A stretch of 64,000 nucleotides of DNA from Litoreibacter ascidiaceicola (lineage in GTDB: Bacteria; Pseudomonadota; Alphaproteobacteria; Rhodobacterales; Rhodobacteraceae). The position numbers were made by a program, and so were the translations under genes. Below, piece by piece: positions 45,072-53,907 of this stretch; the first letter of the stretch is position 1, and each line of letters starts with the position of its first letter. The stretch covers positions 434,001 to 498,000 of the forward strand of contig NZ_FQUV01000003.1 of assembly GCF_900129235.1 (NCBI RefSeq). Reading direction: 5' to 3'. A model generated the notes under the pieces. That model was given only the letters and a program-made list of their open reading frames with translations, made no database searches and was not told the origin of the DNA.

Positions 45072-45980
45072 ATGCCACTGGAAATGAACCGTGAGGTGTT
45101 TATCACCTGCGCCGTGACGGGCTCCGGCTCGACGCAGGACAAGAGCCCGCATGTGCCACACTCGCCCGAGCAGATCGCCGACAGTGCGATTGCGGCGGCC
45201 AAGGCGGGTGCGGCGGTGGTGCATTGCCATGTGCGTGATCCTGAGACGGGTGCGCCGTCGCGGGATTTGAAGCTCTACCGGGAAGTCACAGACCGCATCC
45301 GCGATGCCGAGATGGATGTGGTGTTGAACCTGACCGCAGGGATGGGGGGCGATATTGTCTTCGGTTCCCCAAGCCCGCTGCCGACGCAAGCCGGCACCGA
45401 CATGGTCAGCGCAGAAGAACGCGTGGCGCATGTCGCAGAATGCCTGCCTGAGATATGTACGCTCGACTGCGGCACGATGAATTTCGCCGAGGCCGACTAC
45501 GTCATGACCAACACCCCCGGTATGCTGACCGCCATGGGCCGGATGATGACCGAGCTTGGCGTGAAGCCCGAGATCGAGGCGTTCGACACAGGCCATCTGT
45601 GGTACGCCAAGCAGCTGGTGAAGGAGGGCGTGCTGGACAGCCCCGCTTTGGTGCAGCTGTGCATGGGTGTCCCGTGGGGCGCGCCGGACGATCTGAACAC
45701 CTTCATGGCCATGGTGAATAACGTGCCGGACGACTGGACGTTTTCGGCCTTCGGGTTGGGTCGCAACCAGATGCCGCTGGCAGCCGCAAGCATCCTTGCA
45801 GGTGGCAACGTGCGCGTGGGGCTGGAGGACAATCTCATGCTCGACCGAGGTGTATTGGCCACCAATGAAGCATTGGTTGCCCGCGCCGTTGAGATCACCG
45901 AACGCTTGGGCGCGAAGGTGATCGGGCCAGACGCGGTGCGCGAAAAACTGGGGCTGGTGAAGCGGGCGCCACGCGGGTGA
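45072..45980 (+). CDS. BKACE-family 3-keto acid cleavage enzyme (dehydrocarnitine cleavage)
   Basis: This 302-residue zinc-dependent enzyme of the DUF849/BKACE family carries the metal-binding VHCHVRDPETG motif near residues 50-60. BKACE enzymes condense a beta-keto acid with acetyl-CoA and release acetoacetate plus a CoA ester. Followed in the same operon by a carnitine dehydrogenase-thioesterase fusion, it most likely cleaves 3-dehydrocarnitine to acetoacetate and betainyl-CoA. The ribosome site is GGGAG, 8 bases upstream. Its stop overlaps the next gene's GTG. Confidence 0.92.
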   Translation: MPLEMNREVFITCAVTGSGSTQDKSPHVPHSPEQIADSAIAAAKAGAAVVHCHVRDPETGAPSRDLKLYREVTDRIRDAEMDVVLNLTAGMGGDIVFGSPSPLPTQAGTDMVSAEERVAHVAECLPEICTLDCGTMNFAEADYVMTNTPGMLTAMGRMMTELGVKPEIEAFDTGHLWYAKQLVKEGVLDSPALVQLCMGVPWGAPDDLNTFMAMVNNVPDDWTFSAFGLGRNQMPLAAASILAGGNVRVGLEDNLMLDRGVLATNEALVARAVEITERLGAKVIGPDAVREKLGLVKRAPRG

Positions 45981-46498
45981 AGACTTGGGTCGTTGCCATA
46001 GGGCTTCTGGCACTCGCGGCCTGCGAGCCAAAACCTGCATTCGTGCCAGATGGCTTTCGCGACACCAACATCCCGATCACATCCTCCACGCGGTTCGATC
46101 CTAAACGCTTTGCAGGCGATTGGCGGGTGATCGAAAGCTTTGAGCAAACTCCGCGCGAAGTCGCGATAAGTCGCGTGACCTTCCGGCCCGAGGCGGGCGG
46201 ATATCGCTACATCCCCCAAGCCGCAATTTCTCCGTTAGCGGCGGATGCCGAAGGCGCTGTATGGCCGCTCTATCGCATCGGTCAATTTGGGAGGCTGTCA
46301 GCTGAGAGGGGCGATCCGATCTGGGTCATCTGGGTCGATGAAGACCACCGCACGGCAGCACTTGGAACACCCTCGGGCCGCTTCGGAATGATCGTCAACC
46401 GCACCGCAAACCTACGCTCCGATCGCCTGAAGGCGGCCCGCGAAATTCTGGCCTTCAACGGCTACGACATCAGCAAACTCAGAAAGGTGTCGCCATGA
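45977..46498 (+). CDS. lipocalin-like lipoprotein within the carnitine operon
   Basis: This 173-residue protein has a lipoprotein signal (LAAC lipobox at about residues 13-16) and a lipocalin-type start RFAGDWRVIESFEQTP near residue 40; WVIWVDEDHRTAALG is a further family-like strand. The GTG start overlaps the BKACE stop (GTGA) and its own stop overlaps the next ATG, so it is locked into the operon. Lipocalins bind small hydrophobic ligands; why one is translated between two carnitine enzymes is unknown. Confidence 0.8.
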   Translation: MKTWVVAIGLLALAACEPKPAFVPDGFRDTNIPITSSTRFDPKRFAGDWRVIESFEQTPREVAISRVTFRPEAGGYRYIPQAAISPLAADAEGAVWPLYRIGQFGRLSAERGDPIWVIWVDEDHRTAALGTPSGRFGMIVNRTANLRSDRLKAAREILAFNGYDISKLRKVSP

Positions 46499-47937
46499 CG
46501 CAAACAGCAGCAATTCTTGGTGGGGGCGTGATTGGCGGCGGCTGGGCCGCGCGGTTCCTGCTCATGGGTTGGGACGTGCGGGTGTTCGACCCCGACACCG
46601 AGGCTGAACGCAAGATTAACGAAGTGCTGGGTAACGCCCGGCGCTCGCTGCCTGGTCTTTCAGACACCGCCATGCCCGCCGAGGGCGCTCTGAGCTTCCA
46701 CGCCGATTTGGCCGAGGCCGTTGGTCCCGCCGACTGGATACAGGAAAGCGTGCCGGAGCGGTTGCAGGTCAAGCACAAAGTCTTCGCACAAGTGCAGGCC
46801 GCGTGTCGCGAGGACGCAATCATCGGCTCCTCGACCTCCGGCTTCAAGCCGTCCGAGTTGCAAGAAAACGCCGCGCGCCCTGCGCAAATCGTGGTGACGC
46901 ACCCGTTCAACCCCGTCTATCTGTTGCCGCTGATCGAGCTGGTGCCAAGCCCTGCGAACGATGCCGACACGGTGCAAAAAGCCAAGGATATCCTGACCTC
47001 TATCGGATGCTTCCCGCTGCATGTCCGCAAGGAGATCGACGCCCACATCGCCGACCGCTTCCTTGAAGCCGTCTGGCGCGAGGCCTTGTGGCTGATCAAA
47101 GATGGCATCGCCACCACCGAGGAAATCGACGAGGCAATCCGCATGGGGTTTGGCCTGCGCTGGGCGCAGATGGGGCTGTTCGAGACCTACCGCATCGCCG
47201 GTGGCGAGGCTGGGATGAAGCACTTTATCGAGCAGTTTGGCCCCTGCCTGTCGTGGCCATGGACCAAGCTGATGGACGTGCCGGAGCTGACCGACGAGCT
47301 GGTCGACCAGATCGCCAGCCAATCCGACGCGCAATCCGGCATGCACTCGATCCGCGAGTTGGAGCGTATCCGCGACACGAACCTTGTGGCCATGATGCGC
47401 GCGCTCAAGGCGCAGGATTGGGGGGCAGGCGCGGTGTTGAACCGTGCGCAGGCCGCCAAACCCGCGCTGGAGGACAGCGCGCTGCCCATCGTCACTGTGC
47501 AACGCGCGGTGCCTTTGGACTGGACCGACTATAACGGCCACATGAACGAGGCGCGGTATTTGCAGGCCTTCGGCGACGCCACCGACCGCTTCATGGAAAT
47601 GGTCGGCTGTGACGCGGATTATATCGCGTCGGGCGGCAGCTACTTCACCGCCGAGACCCATTTGCGCCACTTGGACGAGGTCCATGCTGGTGCCGTTATC
47701 CGCGTCGAGACGCAAGTGCTTTTGGGGCAGGGCAAGAAGATGCACCTGTTCCACCGCATGTATGAAGGCGGGCGATTGCTGGCGACGGGGGAGCATATGC
47801 TGATCCACGTCTCACTGGAGACCCGCCGGGCGTCCGAGCCGTCCGCCACCATCGCCGCAAAGTTGGGCGAGATCGCGGCGGCCCATGCGTCTCTGCCCAC
47901 GCCAGAAGGTGCGGGCGCAGCTGTCGGCAAGCGATGA
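46495..47937 (+). CDS. lcdH: carnitine 3-dehydrogenase fused to a thioesterase
   Basis: This 480-residue two-domain enzyme has, at residues 1-320, a 3-hydroxyacyl-CoA-dehydrogenase-like fold with NAD-binding ILGGGVIGGGWAARF, and VTHPFNPVYLLPLIE. Residues about 335-480 are a hot-dog thioesterase with DYNGHMNEARYLQAFGD. The first domain would oxidise L-carnitine to 3-dehydrocarnitine. The thioesterase would hydrolyse betainyl-CoA made by the BKACE enzyme to glycine betaine. Such fusions are known in carnitine degradation. ATGA overlaps join it to both neighbours. Confidence 0.93.
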   Translation: MTQTAAILGGGVIGGGWAARFLLMGWDVRVFDPDTEAERKINEVLGNARRSLPGLSDTAMPAEGALSFHADLAEAVGPADWIQESVPERLQVKHKVFAQVQAACREDAIIGSSTSGFKPSELQENAARPAQIVVTHPFNPVYLLPLIELVPSPANDADTVQKAKDILTSIGCFPLHVRKEIDAHIADRFLEAVWREALWLIKDGIATTEEIDEAIRMGFGLRWAQMGLFETYRIAGGEAGMKHFIEQFGPCLSWPWTKLMDVPELTDELVDQIASQSDAQSGMHSIRELERIRDTNLVAMMRALKAQDWGAGAVLNRAQAAKPALEDSALPIVTVQRAVPLDWTDYNGHMNEARYLQAFGDATDRFMEMVGCDADYIASGGSYFTAETHLRHLDEVHAGAVIRVETQVLLGQGKKMHLFHRMYEGGRLLATGEHMLIHVSLETRRASEPSATIAAKLGEIAAAHASLPTPEGAGAAVGKR

Positions 47938-48680
47938 GGGTTCTGATCACCGCAGGCGGCTCTGGCATCGGGTTCGCTATGGGGCAGGCGTTTGCCGAGG
48001 CGGGGGCGGATGTTTGGATCACCGATCTGGACGTCAGTGCCGTGCCGGATGGCTGGCGGGCCAGCACTGTGGACGTGAGCAGTGAGAGCGCCATGGCTGA
48101 ATTGTTCAAAGAGGTCGAAACCACATGGGGCGGGGTCGATGTGCTCTGCGCCAATGCAGGGATCGCGGGGCCGACCGCAGCGGTTGAAGACGTGGCGCTA
48201 GAGGACTGGAAAACCTGCGTCTCCGTAAACCTCGAAGGCGCGTTTCTGGCGGCGAAATTTGCGGCACCAATGATGAAGCGGCAAGGCTCTGGCGCGATTG
48301 TGCTGACCTCCTCCACCGCAGGCATCTACGGCTACCCCAACCGCGCGCCCTATGCCGCTGCGAAATGGGGGATCATCGGGTTGATGAAAACTTTGGCTAT
48401 GGAGCTTGGCCCGAACGGTATCCGCGCCAACGCCATCTGTCCGGGAGCGGTGGAAGGGCCACGGATGGAGGGTGTTTTGGAGCGCGAAGCGACGGCCAAA
48501 GGCATGACCCGCGACGAGGTTTATGAGGGCTACGCCAAGGGCACCTCCATGCGGTCCTTTGTCGAGGCGCGGGACGTGGCGAACATGGCTGTGTTCCTCG
48601 GCTCTGACGCGGCGCGGCTGGTGTCGGGGCAGGTCATTGCGGTGGACGGACACACGGAAAACCCCGACCCGAAGCTGTAG
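47934..48680 (+). CDS. SDR-family oxidoreductase of the carnitine operon
   Basis: This 248-residue classical short-chain dehydrogenase has the cofactor motif TAGGSGIGFAMG, NAG in LCANAGIAG, the catalytic Ser in LTSSTAG and YAAAK. Its start overlaps the upstream stop (ATGA). In a carnitine operon it may oxidise D-carnitine or a related hydroxy-acid, or recycle a product; that assignment is inference. It is the last gene before a hairpin and an AT-rich spacer. Confidence 0.87.
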   Translation: MRVLITAGGSGIGFAMGQAFAEAGADVWITDLDVSAVPDGWRASTVDVSSESAMAELFKEVETTWGGVDVLCANAGIAGPTAAVEDVALEDWKTCVSVNLEGAFLAAKFAAPMMKRQGSGAIVLTSSTAGIYGYPNRAPYAAAKWGIIGLMKTLAMELGPNGIRANAICPGAVEGPRMEGVLEREATAKGMTRDEVYEGYAKGTSMRSFVEARDVANMAVFLGSDAARLVSGQVIAVDGHTENPDPKL

Positions 48681-48687
48681 GTGCGGA

Positions 48688-48730
48688 GGTTCCCCGCGGG
48701 GAACCGTTCAGAGTTTGTTAAGAGTTTTTA
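48688..48730 (+). terminator. candidate terminator of the carnitine operon
   Basis: A perfect palindrome GGTTCCCCGCGGGGAACC (48688-48705) starts 7 bp after the operon's last stop codon and is followed by a T-rich stretch (TTTGTTAAGAGTTTTT). The T-run is displaced from the stem, so termination may be partial. Confidence 0.5.
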
Positions 48731-48775
48731 AGATTTCAAAATTAAAATAAGTGAATTATTGCAATCTATTGTAGA

Positions 48776-49642
48776 TCATTTTTCATCTATTGAGTTAACT
48801 AATTTTTCCAACAGCGCCGGCATATCCCGCGACGACAGCTCTGCTTCGCGCACCAGCCCGTCGAAGTGCAAGGTGATGGCCTGCACCCGCTCGCGGTCGC
48901 GAAACGCAAGGTAGTTGCGCCCCAGATAGATCACCGCCAGCTTCGGCCCGAAGATGGTCACCGGCGCGGAATAGAGCTTGCGCGCGTCGAAGGCATGCAG
49001 CCGGAGGGTCGGATAAAGTTGGTCGTGGAGTTCTAGCAAACGGGTGAGTTGAGCGTGGCGGATTTGAGACGGCAGACCTTCGTAATATCCATGCCCTTTG
49101 GCCATGGCGTGAAGCTCGTGCAGCGGCACGGCGATTTCGTAGTCCGATCCTGCGCCGCGCATCCATTCCAACCGATCTTCGGATGCGCCAATGGCTTGCG
49201 CGGTGGTCCGACCCAAATGCGGCGAATACTCCCATTCCAGAAACTCGCGGGTCTTGAGCATGTCAGGCAGACCTGCGGGGACGTGCCGGATTTTGTATCC
49301 TTCCGACTCGCGGTGCCAATTGAATATCTGTTCGTCAACCAAGGCGCGGGGCGCTTCGGTGAAGGTCAGGGCGGAGGCCATCAGGTCGGCAGCCAGTTCA
49401 GGCCGATCGGTGAGACCCAGAAGCCAGTCCGCCGACACGCCCAGCACGCGGGCGCTTTCGCCAACGACCTGCGCGTTGGGCAGGCGGGCGGCCTCCGATT
49501 TCAGCAGTTGCGACACCGTCGAACGGTCCACGCCAATGGCGCGGGCAAGCGCGCTTTGGGTGATGTCGCCCGTGTCCATCGCGGTGGCGAGGCGGGTGCG
49601 GAACAGCTCTGCGCGGTCTCGTTTGTCAAGAATTTCTGTCAT
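48776..49642 (-). CDS. XRE-family transcriptional regulator
   Basis: This 288-residue protein has an N-terminal Cro/CI helix-turn-helix (ITQSALARAIGVDRSTVSQL, residues 28-47) and an extension of about 200 residues without a motif I can name. It lies between the carnitine operon, which it converges with, and a divergent desaturase gene. A palindrome sits directly upstream of its ATG, which suggests autoregulation. The C-terminal half may bind a small effector; carnitine or a fatty acyl derivative are guesses from the neighbours. Confidence 0.85.
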   Translation of the reverse strand: MTEILDKRDRAELFRTRLATAMDTGDITQSALARAIGVDRSTVSQLLKSEAARLPNAQVVGESARVLGVSADWLLGLTDRPELAADLMASALTFTEAPRALVDEQIFNWHRESEGYKIRHVPAGLPDMLKTREFLEWEYSPHLGRTTAQAIGASEDRLEWMRGAGSDYEIAVPLHELHAMAKGHGYYEGLPSQIRHAQLTRLLELHDQLYPTLRLHAFDARKLYSAPVTIFGPKLAVIYLGRNYLAFRDRERVQAITLHFDGLVREAELSSRDMPALLEKLVNSIDEK

Positions 49643-49643
49643 T

Positions 49644-49661
49644 TGATGAATTATATCATCA
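49644..49661. promoter_or_regulatory. palindromic operator candidate upstream of the XRE gene
   Basis: TGATGA-ATTATA-TCATCA, a perfect 6+6 dyad with a 6-bp AT-only spacer, begins 1 bp upstream of the XRE start codon. Binding there would block translation initiation or promoter clearance, and it lies about 80 bp upstream of the divergent desaturase ATG. Confidence 0.6.
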
Positions 49662-49742
49662 TTGCAGGAAAATGTGAACTATCTACAGAATGCCCCAAAC
49701 CCCGCCGAGGCGTTAATCAATGTGCAGGGGAATGGTGCGCTT

Positions 49743-50654
49743 ATGAAATCAAACACATTGAGGGTCGAGTGGCCCACGCTGGCCTTGCTGGTCGCCACCT
49801 ACGTCGTCTGGGGCGGGGCGGTGCTCTGGGTTGCGGGTTGGTCGGTCCCTTTGGCTGTAGTGATCGCAGCGCTGGCCATTGCGCAGCAGTCGTCGTTGCA
49901 GCACGAGATATTGCACGGTCACCCGCTGCGTTGGCAGTGGCTGAATGAACTGATGGTAAGGCCGTCGTTGAACCTGTTAATCCCCTACGGGCGCTTTCGC
50001 GATACCCATCTGGCGCATCACCGCGATGCCAATCTAACTGATCCCTATGACGACCCCGAAAGCAACTTTCTGGCAGGGCGTGACTGGGCCGCGCTGCCGG
50101 GCTGGGTCAAGTTGGTCTACCGCTTCAACAACACGCTGGCGGGGCGGATGGTGCTTGGTCCAGCGATAGGGCAATGGGCCTTTATGCGTGGTGACATGAA
50201 GACCCCTTGTCGCCGGATTATGATAAGCTGGCTGGCCCATGGGATCACTGCGGTGCCGGTGGTCTGGTTGGTGCTCCAATCACCTATGCCGCTATGGGCG
50301 TATCTGATCGCGGCCTATCTTGGCCTGTCGTTGCTGAAAATACGCACCTTTCTGGAGCATCGCGCGCATGAGCAGAGCCGCGCGCGCTCGGTAATTGTCG
50401 AGGATCGCGGGCCATTGGCGTTTTTGTTTTTGAACAACAACCTGCACGCCGTTCATCACATGCACCCGCAGGTGCCGTGGTATGACCTCCCGATGCTCTA
50501 TCGTGGCGAGAAGGACAGGTTTCTGGCCTGCAATGACAGCTATGTCTATCCCTCCTACGGTACGATCTTCGCGCGGCATCTGGTGCGGGCCAAGGACCCT
50601 GTCGAGCACCCTTTGATGCATCGCGCGCTGGACGACCGCACGCCGCCCGCGTAG
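49743..50654 (+). CDS. fatty acid desaturase-family membrane protein
   Basis: This 303-residue membrane protein has the di-iron histidine boxes QHEILHGH, DTHLAHHRD and LHAVHHMHP at about residues 49, 84 and 235. Hydrophobic segments flank them. The enzyme would desaturate or hydroxylate a lipid chain. I start at the ATG 49743; an earlier in-frame start at 49662 would overlap the operator region. Regulation by the divergent XRE protein is possible. It is followed closely by a transporter gene. Confidence 0.87.
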   Translation: MKSNTLRVEWPTLALLVATYVVWGGAVLWVAGWSVPLAVVIAALAIAQQSSLQHEILHGHPLRWQWLNELMVRPSLNLLIPYGRFRDTHLAHHRDANLTDPYDDPESNFLAGRDWAALPGWVKLVYRFNNTLAGRMVLGPAIGQWAFMRGDMKTPCRRIMISWLAHGITAVPVVWLVLQSPMPLWAYLIAAYLGLSLLKIRTFLEHRAHEQSRARSVIVEDRGPLAFLFLNNNLHAVHHMHPQVPWYDLPMLYRGEKDRFLACNDSYVYPSYGTIFARHLVRAKDPVEHPLMHRALDDRTPPA

Positions 50655-50684
50655 ACACGCCATACGTCGCAACTGGAGAGACCT

Positions 50685-51575
50685 ATGGCCCTGTGGATAT
50701 ACGTCTCGGTGTTTGCGGCCTTCATGCAAAACCTGCGGTTCATGCTGCAAAAGCACCTTAAGGCGACGAAGCTGTCGACCGGCGGGGCGACGTTCTCGCG
50801 GTTCCTGTTCTCAAGCCCTTTGGTGGCGCTTGGCATCTGGGCGTATATGAGCGCGGCGGATGAGCCTTTTCCGGCCTTGAGCGGGAAGTTCTGGGCCTAT
50901 GCGCTGTCTGGCGGGGTCGGCCAAATTCTTGCGACCGCGTGCGTTGTGGCATTGTTTGCGGAGCGCAACTTTGCCGTGGGCATCGTGTTCAAGAAAACCG
51001 AAGTCGTGCTGACGGCGCTGTTGGGGCTGGTGGTGCTGGGTGAAGGTGTGTCGCCCCTTGGCGTGGTGGCGATTGCCATCGGGTTTGCTGGCGTTGTGTT
51101 GTTGTCGGACCCGCCAAAGGGCGGCGCGCGGTTTTTCAACAAGGCAGCAGGGTTCGGGTTGGGCTCGGGGCTGTTGTTCGGAGTCTCGGCCGTGGGCTAT
51201 CGTGGGGCCGCGTTACAAATTGACAGCCCGGACGTAATTGTGCGGGCGGGTGTCAGCCTGGCCGTCGCCACGGCGTTCCAGACGTTGATCATGGCCGCGT
51301 GGTTGGCTTGGCGCGACAAAGGCGAGATCGGGCGCGTTGTTGCCTCGTGGCGGGTGTCGTCGCTGGTGGGGGTGACGTCGATGTGTGGCTCTTTCGGGTG
51401 GTTCGTGGCGTTTGCGTTGCAAAACGCAGCCTATGTGAAAGCGGTGGGGCAGGTGGAATTGGTGTTCACCTTTCTGGCGTCCTACTTCATCTTCAAGGAG
51501 CGCAGCACGCCTAAGGAGCTTGCAGGGATCGCGTTGATCGTGGTCAGCATTCTGGTGCTGATTGCGGCACTATAG
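50685..51575 (+). CDS. EamA-type (DMT superfamily) transporter
   Basis: This 296-residue membrane protein has ten predicted spans and the internal duplication of EamA proteins. LGLVVLGEGVSPLGVVAIAIG near residue 115 and VFTFLASYFIFKERSTPKEL near residue 265 are the typical ends of each half. The substrate is unknown. It lies 30 bp after the desaturase gene and 13 bp before a rhodanese gene, so the three are probably cotranscribed. Confidence 0.88.
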   Translation: MALWIYVSVFAAFMQNLRFMLQKHLKATKLSTGGATFSRFLFSSPLVALGIWAYMSAADEPFPALSGKFWAYALSGGVGQILATACVVALFAERNFAVGIVFKKTEVVLTALLGLVVLGEGVSPLGVVAIAIGFAGVVLLSDPPKGGARFFNKAAGFGLGSGLLFGVSAVGYRGAALQIDSPDVIVRAGVSLAVATAFQTLIMAAWLAWRDKGEIGRVVASWRVSSLVGVTSMCGSFGWFVAFALQNAAYVKAVGQVELVFTFLASYFIFKERSTPKELAGIALIVVSILVLIAAL

Positions 51576-51588
51576 CGGAGGACGGGAC

Positions 51589-51978
51589 ATGGCATTGAAG
51601 GTAACAGCGGCGCAAATGGTAGCGAACGCACGGGCGCGGATCGAGGAGGTCGAGACCGTGGACGCGATTGCCATGGTGGACGACCCGAACGTGGTGATTG
51701 TGGATTTGCGTGACGTGCGGGAGCGGCATCGTAGCGGTTATGTGCCGGGCAGCTTTCACTGCCCGCGCGGGATGGCGGAGTTCTGGGTGGACCCTGACAG
51801 TCCCTATTTCAAAGAGGTGTTCGCGCTGGACAAGAAATTCGTGTTCCACTGTGCGTCCGGCTGGCGGTCGGCTTTGACCGTGGCGACACTGAATGACATG
51901 GGGTTTGAGGCGGCGCATCTGCGCGAGGGGTTTTCCACGTGGGAAGCACAGGGCGGGCCGGTTGAGCGCGACGGGTAA
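51589..51978 (+). CDS. rhodanese-like sulfurtransferase domain protein
   Basis: This 129-residue single rhodanese domain has the active-site Cys in FHCASGWRSALTV (about residue 87) and the preceding VIVDLRDVRERHRSGYVPGS motif. It would carry a persulfide, but its partner is not known. The ATG at 51589 has a GGAGGACGGG leader. It is the last gene of the desaturase-transporter-rhodanese run. Confidence 0.9.
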   Translation: MALKVTAAQMVANARARIEEVETVDAIAMVDDPNVVIVDLRDVRERHRSGYVPGSFHCPRGMAEFWVDPDSPYFKEVFALDKKFVFHCASGWRSALTVATLNDMGFEAAHLREGFSTWEAQGGPVERDG

Positions 51979-52093
51979 CGTACAGGGGTTCAATTTCCGG
52001 CGTTCACTTGTTTTTGAAATTCCCTCCCTTGACCATGAGGATGGCCACTCATATCTAAACCGAATAGTTCAATTTTGAGCCGAGGGACTTTAG

Positions 52094-52990
52094 ATGGGCA
52101 AGCAAACCGAGCGATTCTGGCTAAATCCCGAGCTGGAAACAAAGACGCCAGCCTTGCTTGCGCATTCCAGCCTCGACGGGCTGTTGCGCTTTGAATATCG
52201 CGAAGACGAACCGGGCTCTTTGCCACCGCAGGTGCATGCGCATAACAGCCTGATCATTTCCGTACAGGACACGCCGATTCGGGTCATTGCGGATCGTGAC
52301 GGGCGTACCGAACGCTTCACCATGGAGGCGGGTCATATTGCTGTGGCACTGGCTGGATCGCTGACTGCCTGGCAATGGCTTGACCCTGCGAAGGTGATCA
52401 TAATCCATGTGAATCCGACTGTGATGCGACGCTTTGTGCAAACCGAGCTGAAAGTCGTGCCAAACGGGCATCGCCTGGAAAATACGATCTTTTTTCATGA
52501 CGCTGACGTCAGATATGCCGCCGAGCGCATGAAGGACACTTTGGAGGCTGACGAGTTGGGCTCCAGCGTCGTGTTTGACGCTTTGGCGCGGATGTTTCTT
52601 GTGCTGATGGTCAAACGCTACTGCAAAAAGGACAACACCGACGCGGCTTTTGATCAGCGCTTTGGCCCGGAGCAATACGCGCAGGTGGTCACCTTTGTTG
52701 AGGACCATCTGGCCGAGAAGATAAATCCGGCGCAACTGGCCTCAGAGCTGGGAATGAGCGAGGCCGCGTTCTCGCGTAAATTCAAAGCCACTGTCGGTGA
52801 AACGCCCATGCGCTTTGTGACGCAAGTCCGCCTTGAGGTCGCGAGCCGCTTGTTGGGGGAGGGTGTGCAGTCGCTGGCGCAAATCGCGGCGCAGTGCGGC
52901 TTTGCCGATCAGGCGCATCTGTCGCGCAGCTTCAAACAGCATCTGGGCGTCTCCCCCAGCCAGTTTCGCACGGACCACGCACACGCATAA
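52094..52990 (+). CDS. AraC-family transcriptional regulator
   Basis: This 298-residue protein has an N-terminal cupin-like effector domain (HAHNSLIISVQDTPIRV) and a C-terminal pair of helix-turn-helix motifs (about residues 200-295): INPAQLASELGMSEAAFSRK, then AQIAAQCGFADQAHLSRSFK. The layout is that of AraC_N/HTH_18 proteins that sense small molecules. A strong terminator follows. Its target may be the preceding transporter operon, but no operator is visible to me. Confidence 0.92.
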   Translation: MGKQTERFWLNPELETKTPALLAHSSLDGLLRFEYREDEPGSLPPQVHAHNSLIISVQDTPIRVIADRDGRTERFTMEAGHIAVALAGSLTAWQWLDPAKVIIIHVNPTVMRRFVQTELKVVPNGHRLENTIFFHDADVRYAAERMKDTLEADELGSSVVFDALARMFLVLMVKRYCKKDNTDAAFDQRFGPEQYAQVVTFVEDHLAEKINPAQLASELGMSEAAFSRKFKATVGETPMRFVTQVRLEVASRLLGEGVQSLAQIAAQCGFADQAHLSRSFKQHLGVSPSQFRTDHAHA

Positions 52991-52992
52991 AT

Positions 52993-53027
52993 AAACCCCG
53001 GTTGATGTGAACCAACCGGGGTTTTTT
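52993..53027 (+). terminator. intrinsic terminator of the AraC-family gene
   Basis: A 9-bp perfect stem (CCCCGGTTG / CAACCGGGG) with an 8-nt loop is followed by TTTTTT, a few bases past the stop codon. Confidence 0.92.
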
Positions 53028-53068
53028 CGACTGACCGTGTGCTACTCGCGTAGTGCTGGGGAAGGTGA

Positions 53069-53368
53069 TCAGTCGTATGCGCCGATGAACATTTTTGCCA
53101 GTTCAGCGTTTGTGTAAGCGTCGGGGGATACGCCCATGTTCTTGGCAAGCTGCAAGTGACCTTGCGAGTTGCGGGTCGTTTGTGCAGGTGCTGCGATAAC
53201 GATGCGATCATCGACATTGTCGCCGGACAGTTTTTCCACCGCAGTTGTTTGAGCGGCTTGGGATGCGCCGGACCCTGCATGGATGATGCCGAATCTCTCG
53301 GCGGGTGTTTCTGCGAAAACGGGTGCAGCAGCGAGGGCGATGGCGGTTGTGAGGGTAAGAAGTTTCAT
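53069..53368 (-). CDS. small secreted protein of unknown function
   Basis: This 99-residue protein has a signal peptide (MKLLTLTTAIALAAAPVFA, cut near residue 19) and a mature part of about 80 residues with no cysteines. I do not recognise the sequence. The mature protein contains GSGASQAAQTTAVEKL and ends AELAKMFIGAYD. The GGAACC leader precedes the ATG. The 216-bp spacer to the next minus-strand pseudogene shows no further gene. Confidence 0.7.
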   Translation of the reverse strand: MKLLTLTTAIALAAAPVFAETPAERFGIIHAGSGASQAAQTTAVEKLSGDNVDDRIVIAAPAQTTRNSQGHLQLAKNMGVSPDAYTNAELAKMFIGAYD

Positions 53369-53584
53369 GACTTTGGTTCCTTATTTCAGTGATTGTTGCG
53401 GTAGGCGACGTGCTGTCCCGCTGTTGATGATTTGAAGATAAGGGGTGCAGTGGCGCTTGCCTTGAACGGCAGCCGCAACGATTTGAACCAGAGCGTCAAA
53501 GTGAATTATTTTGAGCGATAAGCTTCATGGGGACTACGGTGACGTGAACGGAGCCGTTGCAGGCAGACCGTTCGACGGTGGTGC

Positions 53585-53904
53585 TCACATCTCGTAGTCA
53601 CAAAGATATCTTAGGCTAACCCAGCCCTTAATTTCGATGCTTTTTTGTTCTGAAGTTTCAAGAAAAAGCCCGTTAACATCGACGCGGTGGTAAACATTGT
53701 CGATCTCGACCCATCTGCGGTCGGCACTAAAGTGTCCCGTGAACTGGACTATTGCGTAGTAACGAGCATTCGAGAAATTTTCTTAGTTATGTTGCCAAAG
53801 AGTTGAACGTCGTTCTCGCCACGCCCCATATTGCCGAGGTCGGTCTCATTTGCTTGGCTAGACAAGGCACCAAGCCAGAGCAAACTGCATATGAAGTGGT
53901 GCAC
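53585..53904 (-). pseudogene. frameshifted second copy of the secreted SH3-like protein
   Basis: From a GTG at 53902-53904 an open frame gives a signal-like FICSLLWLGALSSQA, then terminates early. In the shifted frame the remainder reads YYAIVQFTG, RRWVEIDNVYHRVDVNGLF and IKGWVSLRYLCDYEM. This matches its intact neighbour upstream (PYTLVATTG, GTWAEIHQYRVLYTSDGVF, VKGWVATRFLCHYG). Restoring one base in the A-run at 53778-53781 (minus-strand AAAA) yields a single 106-residue protein. The GTG is 3 bp after the neighbour's stop, so it is a tandem duplicate in the same operon. It is either inactivated or contains a sequencing error. Confidence 0.75.
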
Positions 53905-53907
53905 CGC

